Shown: positions 37,757 through 45,753 of the stretch, in pieces
How the letters are laid out: every line of letters starts with the position of its first letter
How positions within the stretch are numbered: the stretch's first letter is position 1
From: Colwellia sp.
Lineage (GTDB): Bacteria; Pseudomonadota; Gammaproteobacteria; Enterobacterales; Alteromonadaceae
Length of the DNA stretch: 64,000 nucleotides
NCBI GenBank assembly: GCA_013215295.1
Contig: JABSOZ010000010.1
Coordinates: 62,001-126,000, forward strand
Direction: 5' to 3'
Program-made: the position numbers and the translations under genes
The notes under the pieces: generated by a model
Database searches by the model: none
Seen by the model: the letters and a program-made list of their open reading frames with translations, nothing else
What the model was told of the DNA's origin: nothing

Positions 37757-39358
37757 ATGAAACTGCATAATAAAATTATAGTCATGCCTATTTCTGTAAT
37801 GATAACAATTCTTATCATTAGTTTAGTCGGTATAGAGTTTCATTTAAAAGAAACCTTACGCGAACAACTTGAACAAGAGTTGCGAGTTTTTGCGTCTTTC
37901 GCTTCACCTTCACTAGCAAAAAAGTCACTTGATGTTAATGGTGAAATACTAACAGAGTATTTATCAAAAATAGCTATTCGTGTGGCTAAAATCTCTTCAT
38001 CGCGTATAAGTTATATTAATACGAAGGGTAAGGTGCTTGCTGATTCTGATATTCATTTTACTGAAATACCAAATTTAGAGAATCATTTAGATCGTCCAGA
38101 AATTGCTGCCGCCTTGATTAATAATGAAGGTATCTCATATCGATACAGTCACACTCTAAAAAATAACATGGTGTATTTAGCACTTTATGATAAGAAGTCA
38201 AATCTTATAATAAGGGCATCTATGCACGCCGGAATTTACCAACAGACAATTTTCAATATGCGCTGGAGTTTTTTAGGCATTATTTTTGTTTCGCTTGTAG
38301 TTATGGTGTTTTTTGGCGTTTTAGCAATAAGTCTAATAAAAAAAGCGGTGAATAATGAGCGTGCTTTGCAAGAGCCACGTATCATTGCCAGGACAAGAGA
38401 GATCACTCTTATTCAAACCCTGACAACCATGCTGAACGCAGCATATACTTTAGATGATGCTGCAATTGTTTTATTGAATATAATGCCGAAACTATTACCT
38501 TCATTAAGTGGTGCTATTTTCCTACTTGATAAAGAGAATTCATTGGATGAGATAAGCCATTGGGGTGAGGATTGGCATAATGACATTGCCACCTTGACAA
38601 AAAACCGTTGGTTACAGCAAGCTGAAAATATAGATCATAAACCATTAAGTCGGCATTATATATCGGAACATAGTTACAGTTACGACCTTATGCATGAAGG
38701 AGAGTTTATTGGAATCTTACAGTTAGTTTCTGAAGATAAAATTATTGAGATTAAGTTTCAAAACTTAATCAAAAGTTTAGCTCCGCAATTGAGTAGTGCT
38801 ATGGTAAATATTCAATTGAAAGATATTTTACGTGATCAGGCGATTAGAGATCCATTGACCGAGCTTTATAATCGTCGTTTTATGTTGGAAGCATTTGAAC
38901 AAGCGCTGAATCGTGCGGAGAGACACAAAAGTTGTTTGGCCGTGTTAATGATTGATCTTGACCATTTTAAGAACTTTAATGACAGTTACGGCCATGAAGC
39001 TGGTGATAAAGTGTTAGTGATGGTGGCGAAACAATTTAAAATCAATTTACGTTTAGAAGATATAGCGTGTCGTTATGGTGGTGAAGAATTTTGCATTTTA
39101 TGTCCTGATACCGGGGTTAGAGAAGCTCATGTATTAGCTGAAAAGTTGAGAAAATGTGTTGCAGAACAAAAAATCAAATATCAAGATAACTATTTAGAAA
39201 AAGTTACTTTATCTATTGGTATTTCTATTTATCCTAACCACGGAAACTCTAGTAATGAGTTAATCCAACAAGCAGATAAAGCATTATACAATGCAAAAGA
39301 TCAGGGGCGAAATTGCACTGTCGTTACGCGGATTAAGGTGCCGTATTATCAAGAATGA
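37757..39358 (+). CDS. Membrane diguanylate cyclase with periplasmic sensor and GAF domain (GGEEF)
   Basis: The 533-aa protein has an N-terminal membrane helix (about 8-28), a periplasmic sensor region of about 140 residues (RISYINTKGKVLADSDI is typical of a Cache/PAS-like strand set), and a second membrane helix (about 172-195). A cytoplasmic GAF-like domain (about 215-355) and a GGDEF domain follow. The active site GGEEF (441-445) and the RxxD I-site (RLED) are both intact, so an active, product-inhibited cyclase is expected. The ligand sensed is unknown. It converges on the riboswitch-controlled cyclase 1 base away. Confidence 0.92.
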   Translation: MKLHNKIIVMPISVMITILIISLVGIEFHLKETLREQLEQELRVFASFASPSLAKKSLDVNGEILTEYLSKIAIRVAKISSSRISYINTKGKVLADSDIHFTEIPNLENHLDRPEIAAALINNEGISYRYSHTLKNNMVYLALYDKKSNLIIRASMHAGIYQQTIFNMRWSFLGIIFVSLVVMVFFGVLAISLIKKAVNNERALQEPRIIARTREITLIQTLTTMLNAAYTLDDAAIVLLNIMPKLLPSLSGAIFLLDKENSLDEISHWGEDWHNDIATLTKNRWLQQAENIDHKPLSRHYISEHSYSYDLMHEGEFIGILQLVSEDKIIEIKFQNLIKSLAPQLSSAMVNIQLKDILRDQAIRDPLTELYNRRFMLEAFEQALNRAERHKSCLAVLMIDLDHFKNFNDSYGHEAGDKVLVMVAKQFKINLRLEDIACRYGGEEFCILCPDTGVREAHVLAEKLRKCVAEQKIKYQDNYLEKVTLSIGISIYPNHGNSSNELIQQADKALYNAKDQGRNCTVVTRIKVPYYQE

Positions 39359-39359
39359 A

Positions 39360-40346
39360 TTATTGTTTTAGGGGGGAGTTAACTAACAAACTACGCGTCT
39401 TTTTTAAAATACTATTGGCGTTTTCTGCAACATTAAAATTTTCCACCTCAATAGATAATGTCATTTGAGGTAATCTGACACCAGACTTACTACTAACAAA
39501 ACGAAGTTTTTCAACCCCCTGCATTATTTTATCGGCTATCTCTCTAGCACTACTTTTATCAACACCGGGTAATAAAAGTAAAAACTCATCACCACCAGAA
39601 CGAATAGGTAAACCGCTGTCATCAACATAACTGCTCACTTTATTGGCTATTTTTGATAATAGAACATCGCTAATTAAGTGACCAAATTGTTTATTAATGG
39701 ATGATAATTGGTCAACGCTCACGACAATCGCGGCCACTTGCTGGCTTGGATCTTCTGTTAACCATAAATCTAAATGTTTAGAGAGTGCTTTTCTGTTATA
39801 CAGGCCGGTGAGAGGGTCCATATAAATTTCTTTACGTGCTTCTTTCAATTCAACTTGTAGTGCGAGTGTTTTTTTACGGGTTAATGCAATATGTTCAGCA
39901 AGTTTTTGTTGGTGTTGTTTAAACGTTTTCGATGCCTGATGTATGCTATTTGCAGCGGAAATTATTTTTTGTTTATCGTTAGATTGAAGTTGGGCAATAT
40001 TACTATCTAGATTGGAGATAAGTTTATTAATACTTGCTGAAGATTTCTGACTGTTTTTTTCAACGTTCGTCACAACTTCATCAAGATCATCAATAATTTC
40101 ATCTCTTAATTTACTTTGTCCTAAAATGAATTGTCGATAGTTCTCTTCAATAAAAAAATCATCGAGCTTTTTACCTAGGGCAAGTTGATTCTCAATAGCT
40201 GCATTTAACGGAAGATTCTTCTTATTAATATACTCATAACTAACGGCATAATTAATTGGGCTGACAGGTAAATGCCATAACAGTAATTTTTTCACCGCCA
40301 TGTTCATTTTTAGCTCAGCTTGTTCTATGGAATCATGATATTTCAT
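39360..40346 (-). CDS. Soluble diguanylate cyclase (GGDEF) without I-site, behind a c-di-GMP riboswitch
   Basis: The 328-aa protein has no signal or membrane helix. The N-terminal half is helical with a coiled coil (about 85-165; SSASINKLISNLDSNIAQLQ), and the C-terminal half is a GGDEF domain. The active-site motif GGDEF is intact (251-255). The RxxD site expected just before it is absent: the segment reads YVDDSGLPIRSGGDEF, with Asp at the Arg position and Gly at the Asp position. So this cyclase should escape product inhibition at that site. The long leader (promoter at 40679-40706) carries a GEMM-I riboswitch, giving RNA-level control by its own product. GGGATGGA precedes the ATG. Confidence 0.92.
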   Translation of the reverse strand: MKYHDSIEQAELKMNMAVKKLLLWHLPVSPINYAVSYEYINKKNLPLNAAIENQLALGKKLDDFFIEENYRQFILGQSKLRDEIIDDLDEVVTNVEKNSQKSSASINKLISNLDSNIAQLQSNDKQKIISAANSIHQASKTFKQHQQKLAEHIALTRKKTLALQVELKEARKEIYMDPLTGLYNRKALSKHLDLWLTEDPSQQVAAIVVSVDQLSSINKQFGHLISDVLLSKIANKVSSYVDDSGLPIRSGGDEFLLLLPGVDKSSAREIADKIMQGVEKLRFVSSKSGVRLPQMTLSIEVENFNVAENANSILKKTRSLLVNSPLKQ

Positions 40347-40513
40347 TGTTCCATCCCAATATATTCACCCTATTAAAAACCTGATAGACCATTTTCTAGT
40401 AAAAACAAGCAAAGTGCTACATATATTTATTTTTAAAGAAAAACAATAGTTTTACTATTAATTCTGATAATAGATGGAGGAGTCGAGATGAAATTAATAC
40501 TTAAAAGAAGGGA

Positions 40514-40631
40514 AGACACGCAAAGTATACCGAAAGCTAACTGTTCAAAATAAAGACAAGCCCCCACTATATCTAAATTTGGCAGTTCCGCTATCTTAGG
40601 TTTCCCCTTAGACCGGTAACTTTGCGTCTCT
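40514..40631 (-). promoter_or_regulatory. Anti-aptamer pairing: candidate expression platform of the riboswitch
   Basis: The leader segment 40532-40514 is complementary to the aptamer core 40631-40614 over about 17 base pairs, with one mismatch and one bulge (AGAGACGCAAAGTTACCG against the complement AGACACGCAAAGTATACCG). The core contains GACGCAAAG, which contacts c-di-GMP, so this helix and the ligand-bound aptamer exclude each other. A pyrimidine-rich tract (CTTCCCTTCTTTT) follows. Whether ligand turns expression on or off cannot be decided from sequence. Confidence 0.65.
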
Positions 40632-40660
40632 AGCTTTCACTAGATTTGCCCTTTTCGAGT
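40580..40660 (-). promoter_or_regulatory. Cyclic-di-GMP-I (GEMM-I) riboswitch aptamer
   Basis: Read on the minus strand, the segment shows the GEMM-I consensus in order: GGGCAAA, a CTAG/CTAG stem closed by a GAAA tetraloop, GACGCAAAG, ACCGGTCTAAGG, a GGAAAC loop, CCTAAGATAGCGG, and a closing TGCC that pairs back to GGCA. These are the P1, P2 and P3 elements and the c-di-GMP contacts known from the Vibrio Vc2 aptamer. It lies a few bases downstream of a strong promoter on the same strand and about 235 bases before the diguanylate cyclase at 40346. Confidence 0.93.
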
Positions 40661-40678
40661 TTTAGAAACTCTAAAATC

Positions 40679-40706
40679 ATTATAAGCGTTGAACTATGCT
40701 TGTAAA
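40679..40706 (-). promoter_or_regulatory. Sigma-70 promoter of the riboswitch leader
   Basis: On the minus strand TTTACA (40706-40701), a 16-bp spacer and a perfect TATAAT (40684-40679). Transcription would start near 40672, just before the aptamer. Confidence 0.75.
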
Positions 40707-40806
40707 CCTTTATTATGAATATTTATCGAACTTTAAGTTAAACCTATAAATAATCGATAAATTTATACTCTATGAATGCTAACCAAATAAAGGACTTTAG
40801 CTAATA

Positions 40807-42639
40807 ATGCCTCATAAATTGCTGTTGATCCTTTGTTGTTTAATCGTTTCTACACATGCTTTTGCCAATGCAGTTTTAAACATTGAGCAAAACATTGAAA
40901 AAGTTGAACACTATTTTTTGCAAGAGTCTGAAAATCTTCCTTATGAAGATATTATTGCCTTGTCGATAAAAGTGCTGGGATCTCGTGAAAGCTACACGGT
41001 TCAGACCCTTGGAAAGACATTTGTTCTTCTTGCTGATATTGCAAGTAATAGAGGAGAAGATAATGAAGCTTTTCAGTTTGCTCAAGATGGCCTCTCTCTT
41101 CGTGGGCTTGACCCTTCAATAAAATTTAATTTGTTACTTAAATCGGCCAACGGTTATTATTTGAAAGAAAAGTACGAGCAAACTCAAAATCTGACAACTC
41201 GCGTTATTTTAATGGCAGATTCCCCGGAAGTTTTAAAATATCGTTTAATTGCGTTGAGTTTTCGAGCAATGACCTATGCTCTACAAAATGCAAATGATTT
41301 GGCGATGAATGATATTAAACAAGTTGATACCTTAATCAAGGCAAACCCTCAATATAGCGACCATCTTTGTCTTTTAGAGATATTAGCAACTGCTTATTAT
41401 TATTTAGGTGACTCTCATACATCGCTAACAATGCAGAATAAGTTATTAACATTAAGATTTGATTTAGATAAATTAGCAAATGTTGATCAAACTTATCTGC
41501 ACTTAGGTCGTGCATATTTTCAACTAAATTTACTTGATGATGCTTACAGTGCATATTGGGAAGCGAAAATGCACAGTAAAAATAAAAGTGCACCTATTCG
41601 TGTTGCTTACGCTGAATTAGGATTAGCAGAGGTATTACTCAAACAGAAAAATTTTCGAGCCTCACACAATAGGCTATTATCAGCAAGCGTGACCTTCAAT
41701 GAAAAAAATTTAAATAAACCCTATTTAACCTCATTAATTTTATTGGCTGAGACGGCAAGCCTTTTTAATAATCAAGCGCTATATCAACATTACCTTCAAC
41801 TTGCGGAGCTAAGCGCGAAAAACGTAAAGTTGTCAGAAAAGCAAAGTAAGTTACTACTCTTGCTCAGTGAGATGTATCAACTCAAGGGTGATTTTAAAAG
41901 TGCGCTGGTCCTTCATAAAAATTATCTTAAGCTCCTTCAGCAATTTCAGATAAAGTATGAACCATCTTTTATTATTAACGCCAACAATGCAGGAAGTGCA
42001 AATAATAGCAGTCGAAATTTTCTGCTAAATTTACCCGAGAAAAGTAAGCTGCAAAGCAAATTTCAAGAAAAATATATAGCTCAAAAAGAAATAATATACT
42101 TATTAATTCTTGTTGTTGTTCTCATGTCGGTTATGTTTGTTTTTTTCGGCTTGAGGCAAAGAACATTACGGTTAAATAAAGTGTACGATGAAATAGAACA
42201 GCCATTATCATATTTAGTTACCCCGGCTCAAACTAAAAAAAATTATCAGCACAATTATAAAATGGCAAGAAAGTATGACTATCCATTAGCTGTTGGTTAT
42301 TTATCAGTGACCAATTGGCAAGAGCTAACGTTTCACTTCAATCCGAAAATCATGCTAGAAGTTTCAAAAACATTAGCCACTTTACTTAATGAATCAAAAG
42401 GTGAATTTGATGAAGCAGGTACAATAAACGATGGTGAGTATTTACTCTTAGGTCCTCATCAAACGGAAGATGAAATAGCGGAAAAATTAAATAGTTTAGC
42501 TGCTGCTATTAAGGTAAGATTCTTTGCTAATTTAGGGCATTATTCGGTTCAAATTGGTTATGCCTATGGTTTGCCAACGGCTCAAGATATTGATCCCTAT
42601 ATTTTTTTATCGCGCTTAAGTGAAACCACTAAAGTGTGA
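40807..42639 (+). CDS. Periplasmic TPR protein with membrane helix and degenerate GGDEF domain
   Basis: The 610-aa protein has a signal peptide (MPHKLLLILCCLIVSTHAFA), about 380 residues of TPR-like helical pairs (for example QTYLHLGRAYFQLNLLDDAY), one membrane helix (about 428-448), and a cytoplasmic domain of about 150 residues. That domain is a GGDEF fold (MARKYDYPLAVGYLSVTNW, LSNLA-type end, HYSVQIGYAYG), but the motif position reads NDGEYLLL (541-548) instead of GGDEF. It therefore should not make c-di-GMP and may act as a receptor or protein-binding module. It is divergent from the riboswitch-controlled cyclase. Confidence 0.82.
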   Translation: MPHKLLLILCCLIVSTHAFANAVLNIEQNIEKVEHYFLQESENLPYEDIIALSIKVLGSRESYTVQTLGKTFVLLADIASNRGEDNEAFQFAQDGLSLRGLDPSIKFNLLLKSANGYYLKEKYEQTQNLTTRVILMADSPEVLKYRLIALSFRAMTYALQNANDLAMNDIKQVDTLIKANPQYSDHLCLLEILATAYYYLGDSHTSLTMQNKLLTLRFDLDKLANVDQTYLHLGRAYFQLNLLDDAYSAYWEAKMHSKNKSAPIRVAYAELGLAEVLLKQKNFRASHNRLLSASVTFNEKNLNKPYLTSLILLAETASLFNNQALYQHYLQLAELSAKNVKLSEKQSKLLLLLSEMYQLKGDFKSALVLHKNYLKLLQQFQIKYEPSFIINANNAGSANNSSRNFLLNLPEKSKLQSKFQEKYIAQKEIIYLLILVVVLMSVMFVFFGLRQRTLRLNKVYDEIEQPLSYLVTPAQTKKNYQHNYKMARKYDYPLAVGYLSVTNWQELTFHFNPKIMLEVSKTLATLLNESKGEFDEAGTINDGEYLLLGPHQTEDEIAEKLNSLAAAIKVRFFANLGHYSVQIGYAYGLPTAQDIDPYIFLSRLSETTKV

Positions 42640-42670
42640 TCGATTATTTTTATTATATTGATAGGTTTAT

Positions 42671-43156
42671 ATGATTTTTGTATTGTCCATCTCGGGTGTA
42701 TTTATTGGATTAAGTATATATTTTTATTTTCGCGCTGAAGGGTTACAACGAGCCTTATTTAGTGCAAAAAAAGAGTCAATTAGTGCTAAAAAAGAAAACA
42801 AATATTATATAGACTCCATGGCGGTAATTGCCAAACGACATGAGGATTTTGTAAAGCATCGATTACAAATAATCAAGGATAGTGAGATTCTTGAACTTGA
42901 AACAATTGAAATAATTTCGCCACTCATTAATAACTATGCAGCTATTTTTATTGAGTGCTCGAAAGGTAAAGGAAAGCTGCAACCGATTGCGAAAAAGTGC
43001 TATGAAAGCTATGGTGATGAAGCTTTTAAAAAGCTAGTAGCCCATGTGACTAAACAAGAAGCAAACGTAAAGCGCATGTGGTCAAGTAATAATTTGAGTG
43101 GTTATATTTCTTTAATTGAAGCTTTGTTACTCACAAATACCAAGAAAAATGCTTAG
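42671..43156 (+). CDS. Hypothetical membrane-anchored protein
   Basis: I do not recognise this family. The 161-aa protein has one N-terminal membrane helix (FVLSISGVFIGLSIYFYF), a Lys-rich coiled coil (about 28-60), and a helical cytoplasmic domain with two cysteines (FIECSKGKGKLQPIAKKCY). It lies 31 bases after the TPR/degenerate-GGDEF gene on the same strand and shares its terminator, so the two probably form an operon. Confidence 0.72.
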   Translation: MIFVLSISGVFIGLSIYFYFRAEGLQRALFSAKKESISAKKENKYYIDSMAVIAKRHEDFVKHRLQIIKDSEILELETIEIISPLINNYAAIFIECSKGKGKLQPIAKKCYESYGDEAFKKLVAHVTKQEANVKRMWSSNNLSGYISLIEALLLTNTKKNA

Positions 43157-43173
43157 GGTGCATTTTTCTTTTT
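43142..43173 (+). terminator. Rho-independent terminator overlapping the end of the hypothetical gene
   Basis: A perfect 11-bp stem AAGAAAAATGC / GCATTTTTCTT with a 7-base loop that contains the TAG stop codon of the preceding gene, followed by T residues. Confidence 0.85.
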
Positions 43174-43212
43174 AGACTCATATTTTAAAGTAACATAGAT
43201 TAAAAATTTTGA

Positions 43213-43467
43213 TTAAGGACGAATTATAATATCTGGAGTTGAATTCACTTCACCTTCATCATTAATGGTTGCTGCTTTACCATTACATTGTAAAATAGCC
43301 AAACTGCCATTATTACTATTTCTGATAAACGATAAGTCATATCCAAATTGTGTCATGCTACTTGCCGCAAATTTTTGCGCGAGTGAAAGTCTATCCCATA
43401 GTGATGCTTCTTCATGGGTAGGTTGTCTTCTTTCTAATAACACTTCTCTTTCTAATAAAGCTTCCAT
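43213..43467 (-). CDS. Small hypothetical protein
   Basis: An 84-aa frame, not recognised. It has an amphipathic, acidic N-terminal helix (MEALLEREVLLERRQPTHEEA), LWDRLSLAQKFAASSMTQFGYDL, and a C-terminal part of short strands (GSLAILQCNGKAATIND). Codon use and a coherent fold-like sequence argue for a real gene; it is convergent with the preceding one. The ribosome-binding region (GTAGAGATGTAG) is modest. No function is proposed. Confidence 0.6.
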   Translation of the reverse strand: MEALLEREVLLERRQPTHEEASLWDRLSLAQKFAASSMTQFGYDLSFIRNSNNGSLAILQCNGKAATINDEGEVNSTPDIIIRP

Positions 43468-43618
43468 CTACATCTCTACTTTTTTAGTGTTAACTAACAC
43501 ATTTAGATTCATAATAGCTCGCATAGTATAAATTTTCAACAGTTTTTAATGTGTCGCTAAAAATATGAATTATAAATATACTAGAGGCTGAATTTTTTAT
43601 AAGTGAGCGCTAAATATT

Positions 43619-44476
43619 ATGAGTCAAGTGTTGGATGAATTATCTTCGTTATTGCAATTAGAAGTAATCGAACAAGGGATCTATCGTGGTCAAAGTCAAG
43701 ATTTAGGTTTGCGAGCACTATTTGGCGGACAAGTTATGGGGCAAGCCGTTTCAGCCGCACAAGAAACAGTAGACTCTGAGCGTAATGTGCATTCTCTTCA
43801 TTCTTATTTCTTACGCCCCGGCGATGCCAGTAAACCAGTGGTTTATGAAGTTGAAAATATTCGCGATGGTAAAAGTTTTAGCACCCGACGCGTTAAAGCT
43901 ATTCAAAATGGCAAAGATATTTTCTATATGACCGCCTCTTTTCAACAACACGAAAAAGGTATTGAACATCAAGACCTCATGCCTGATGTACCTCAGCCAG
44001 AGGAATTGGCTTCTTATACGGATTATATTATTGAAAACCAAGATAAAATACCTGATGAAATGAGAGATAAATTTCTGGCAGAAAAACCAATAGAAATGCG
44101 CCCTGTTAAGCCTTATAACTGGCTAAATCCAGAAAAGACTGAAGCTAAATCACAATTGTGGATCAAAGCAAACGGCTCATTACCGGATGATTTACGTATT
44201 CATACATATATGTTGGCTTATACGTCTGATTTCCACTTTTTACCAACTGCTTTATATCCACATGGCTTAAGCCACTGGAAACCGAATCTGCAAATAGCGA
44301 CTATTGATCATGCTATGTGGTTTCATCGTCCTTTTCGTTTTGACGATTGGTTGCTTTATGTGATGGACAGTCCTTCAGCAAGCGGTGGTCGAGGCTTAGT
44401 TAAAGGACAAATATTTAACCGTCAAGGACAACTTGTCGCGTCAACAATGCAAGAGGGCGTACTACGTCAACATTAG
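43619..44476 (+). CDS. tesB: Acyl-CoA thioesterase II
   Basis: TesB hydrolyses medium- and long-chain acyl-CoA. The 285-aa product has a double-hotdog layout: LRALFGGQVMGQAVSAA and VHSLHSYFLRPGD in the first half, the RDGKSFSTRRV strand, and TIDHAMWFHRPFRFDDWLLY followed by GGRGLVKGQIFNRQG in the second. The conserved Asp, Thr and Gln active-site positions lie in the second half. Length equals E. coli TesB (286 aa). Confidence 0.95.
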   Translation: MSQVLDELSSLLQLEVIEQGIYRGQSQDLGLRALFGGQVMGQAVSAAQETVDSERNVHSLHSYFLRPGDASKPVVYEVENIRDGKSFSTRRVKAIQNGKDIFYMTASFQQHEKGIEHQDLMPDVPQPEELASYTDYIIENQDKIPDEMRDKFLAEKPIEMRPVKPYNWLNPEKTEAKSQLWIKANGSLPDDLRIHTYMLAYTSDFHFLPTALYPHGLSHWKPNLQIATIDHAMWFHRPFRFDDWLLYVMDSPSASGGRGLVKGQIFNRQGQLVASTMQEGVLRQH

Positions 44477-44491
44477 GGTAGTGAACCTTAG

Positions 44492-45727
44492 CTATTTTCT
44501 ATGCCAATCGTGACCGGTAGGATGTTGAAAAATACGTAAATTGAAAATAGGCGCCATAGCAAATAAATGGTCAAAAATATCGGCTTGAATACCTTCATAA
44601 TTCTGCCAATTTTGATCATTACTGAAACAGTACACTTCCAGTGGTAGGCCTGCTTCTGTTGCAGCTAATTGTCGAACCATGCAAGTCATGTTGTGGTGTA
44701 TTTTTTCATGGTTATGTAAATAAGCTTCCATATAAGCTCGAAAGGTACCGACATTGGTTAATTGTCGGCTATTTACGTTATCATCTGACAAATTATTAGC
44801 TTGTAAACTAACTGTAATATCATCAGATTTCTGCTGTAAGTAATCTTTTAATAAACTAATTTCTTTTAGCTTTGCAACCTGTTCGTTTTGGTAAAATGAA
44901 ATGCTGTTGATATCAATAATAATCGTACGTTTAATCCGTCGACCACCGGAGTTAAGCATACCTCGCCAGTTTCTAAATGAGCCATTAATTAAGGCATAAG
45001 TCGGAACGGTTGTTACCGTATTATCAAAGTTTTTCACTTTTACGGTATTTAAACCAATTTCAATTACGTCACCATCAGCGCCATAATTAGGTATTTCAAT
45101 CCAATCACCAGGGGCAACCATTTTGTTAGCTGAAATTTGAATACTGGCGACTAAGCCTTTTATCGTATCTTGAAATACTAATAATAAAACGGCGGTTAAT
45201 GCACCCAAACCACTGAGTAAATAAATAGGTGATTTATCTAAAATGAAGGATACCGCTAAGATTGTTGCGACAAGATAAATCACCAGCTTTATCACTTGGA
45301 TCGTAGAACTTAAGGGAAGGTAACGTTCACGAGCCGTTCGCTGATATAAACTTCTGATCACATTTAGAACAGCACTGACTGATCGAGCAATTTGAAAGCA
45401 AAGCGCTACTTTAGCTATAACGATTAAAAATGTGCTGAGCATTGTTTCTGCGGGAAGAAAAATAGGCGTTAAAAAGAGCAATAAAAACAAGGGGATTAAC
45501 AAGGCAAATCGAGAAAAAACATTATGGTCAAGTAAAAGATCATCCCAAGTGTTTTTTGTTCGTGAGACAATTTTATGAACAAAAACTAAAACCTGATGCT
45601 TCGCAAGATAATAACTTATTGAAGATATTATCAAAATAAGTAAACAGCCTACAATGAGGGCACTCATCGCTAAATAGTCTGGAGCAATACCTCGGTTATT
45701 TATCCATGTACTAATTAGTTCACTCAT
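44492..45727 (-). CDS. ybdG: MscS family mechanosensitive channel, YbdG-like
   Basis: The 411-aa inner-membrane protein has about five hydrophobic helices in the first 190 residues. The MscS pore-helix region reads LLSGLGALTAVLLLVFQDTIKGLVASIQI, followed by the beta domain (PGDWIEIPNYGADGDVIEIGLNTVKVKNFDNT) and a C-terminal domain. Length and the long periplasm-facing N-terminal helices match the YbdG (miniconductance, osmotic-stress) subfamily rather than MscS itself. It would release solutes on hypo-osmotic shock. It is 26 bases downstream of yihG on the same strand. Confidence 0.88.
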   Translation of the reverse strand: MSELISTWINNRGIAPDYLAMSALIVGCLLILIISSISYYLAKHQVLVFVHKIVSRTKNTWDDLLLDHNVFSRFALLIPLFLLLFLTPIFLPAETMLSTFLIVIAKVALCFQIARSVSAVLNVIRSLYQRTARERYLPLSSTIQVIKLVIYLVATILAVSFILDKSPIYLLSGLGALTAVLLLVFQDTIKGLVASIQISANKMVAPGDWIEIPNYGADGDVIEIGLNTVKVKNFDNTVTTVPTYALINGSFRNWRGMLNSGGRRIKRTIIIDINSISFYQNEQVAKLKEISLLKDYLQQKSDDITVSLQANNLSDDNVNSRQLTNVGTFRAYMEAYLHNHEKIHHNMTCMVRQLAATEAGLPLEVYCFSNDQNWQNYEGIQADIFDHLFAMAPIFNLRIFQHPTGHDWHRK

Positions 45728-45753
45728 TTAAACACCTCTTTTACTTTTCAATG

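Noticed and set aside
40488-40553. 21-codon plus-strand frame with a strong GGAGGAG ribosome-binding site
   Set aside because: It lies antisense to the riboswitch leader, including the anti-aptamer strand, and has no convincing promoter. The frame is explained better by the structured minus-strand RNA; kept only as a remote possibility.
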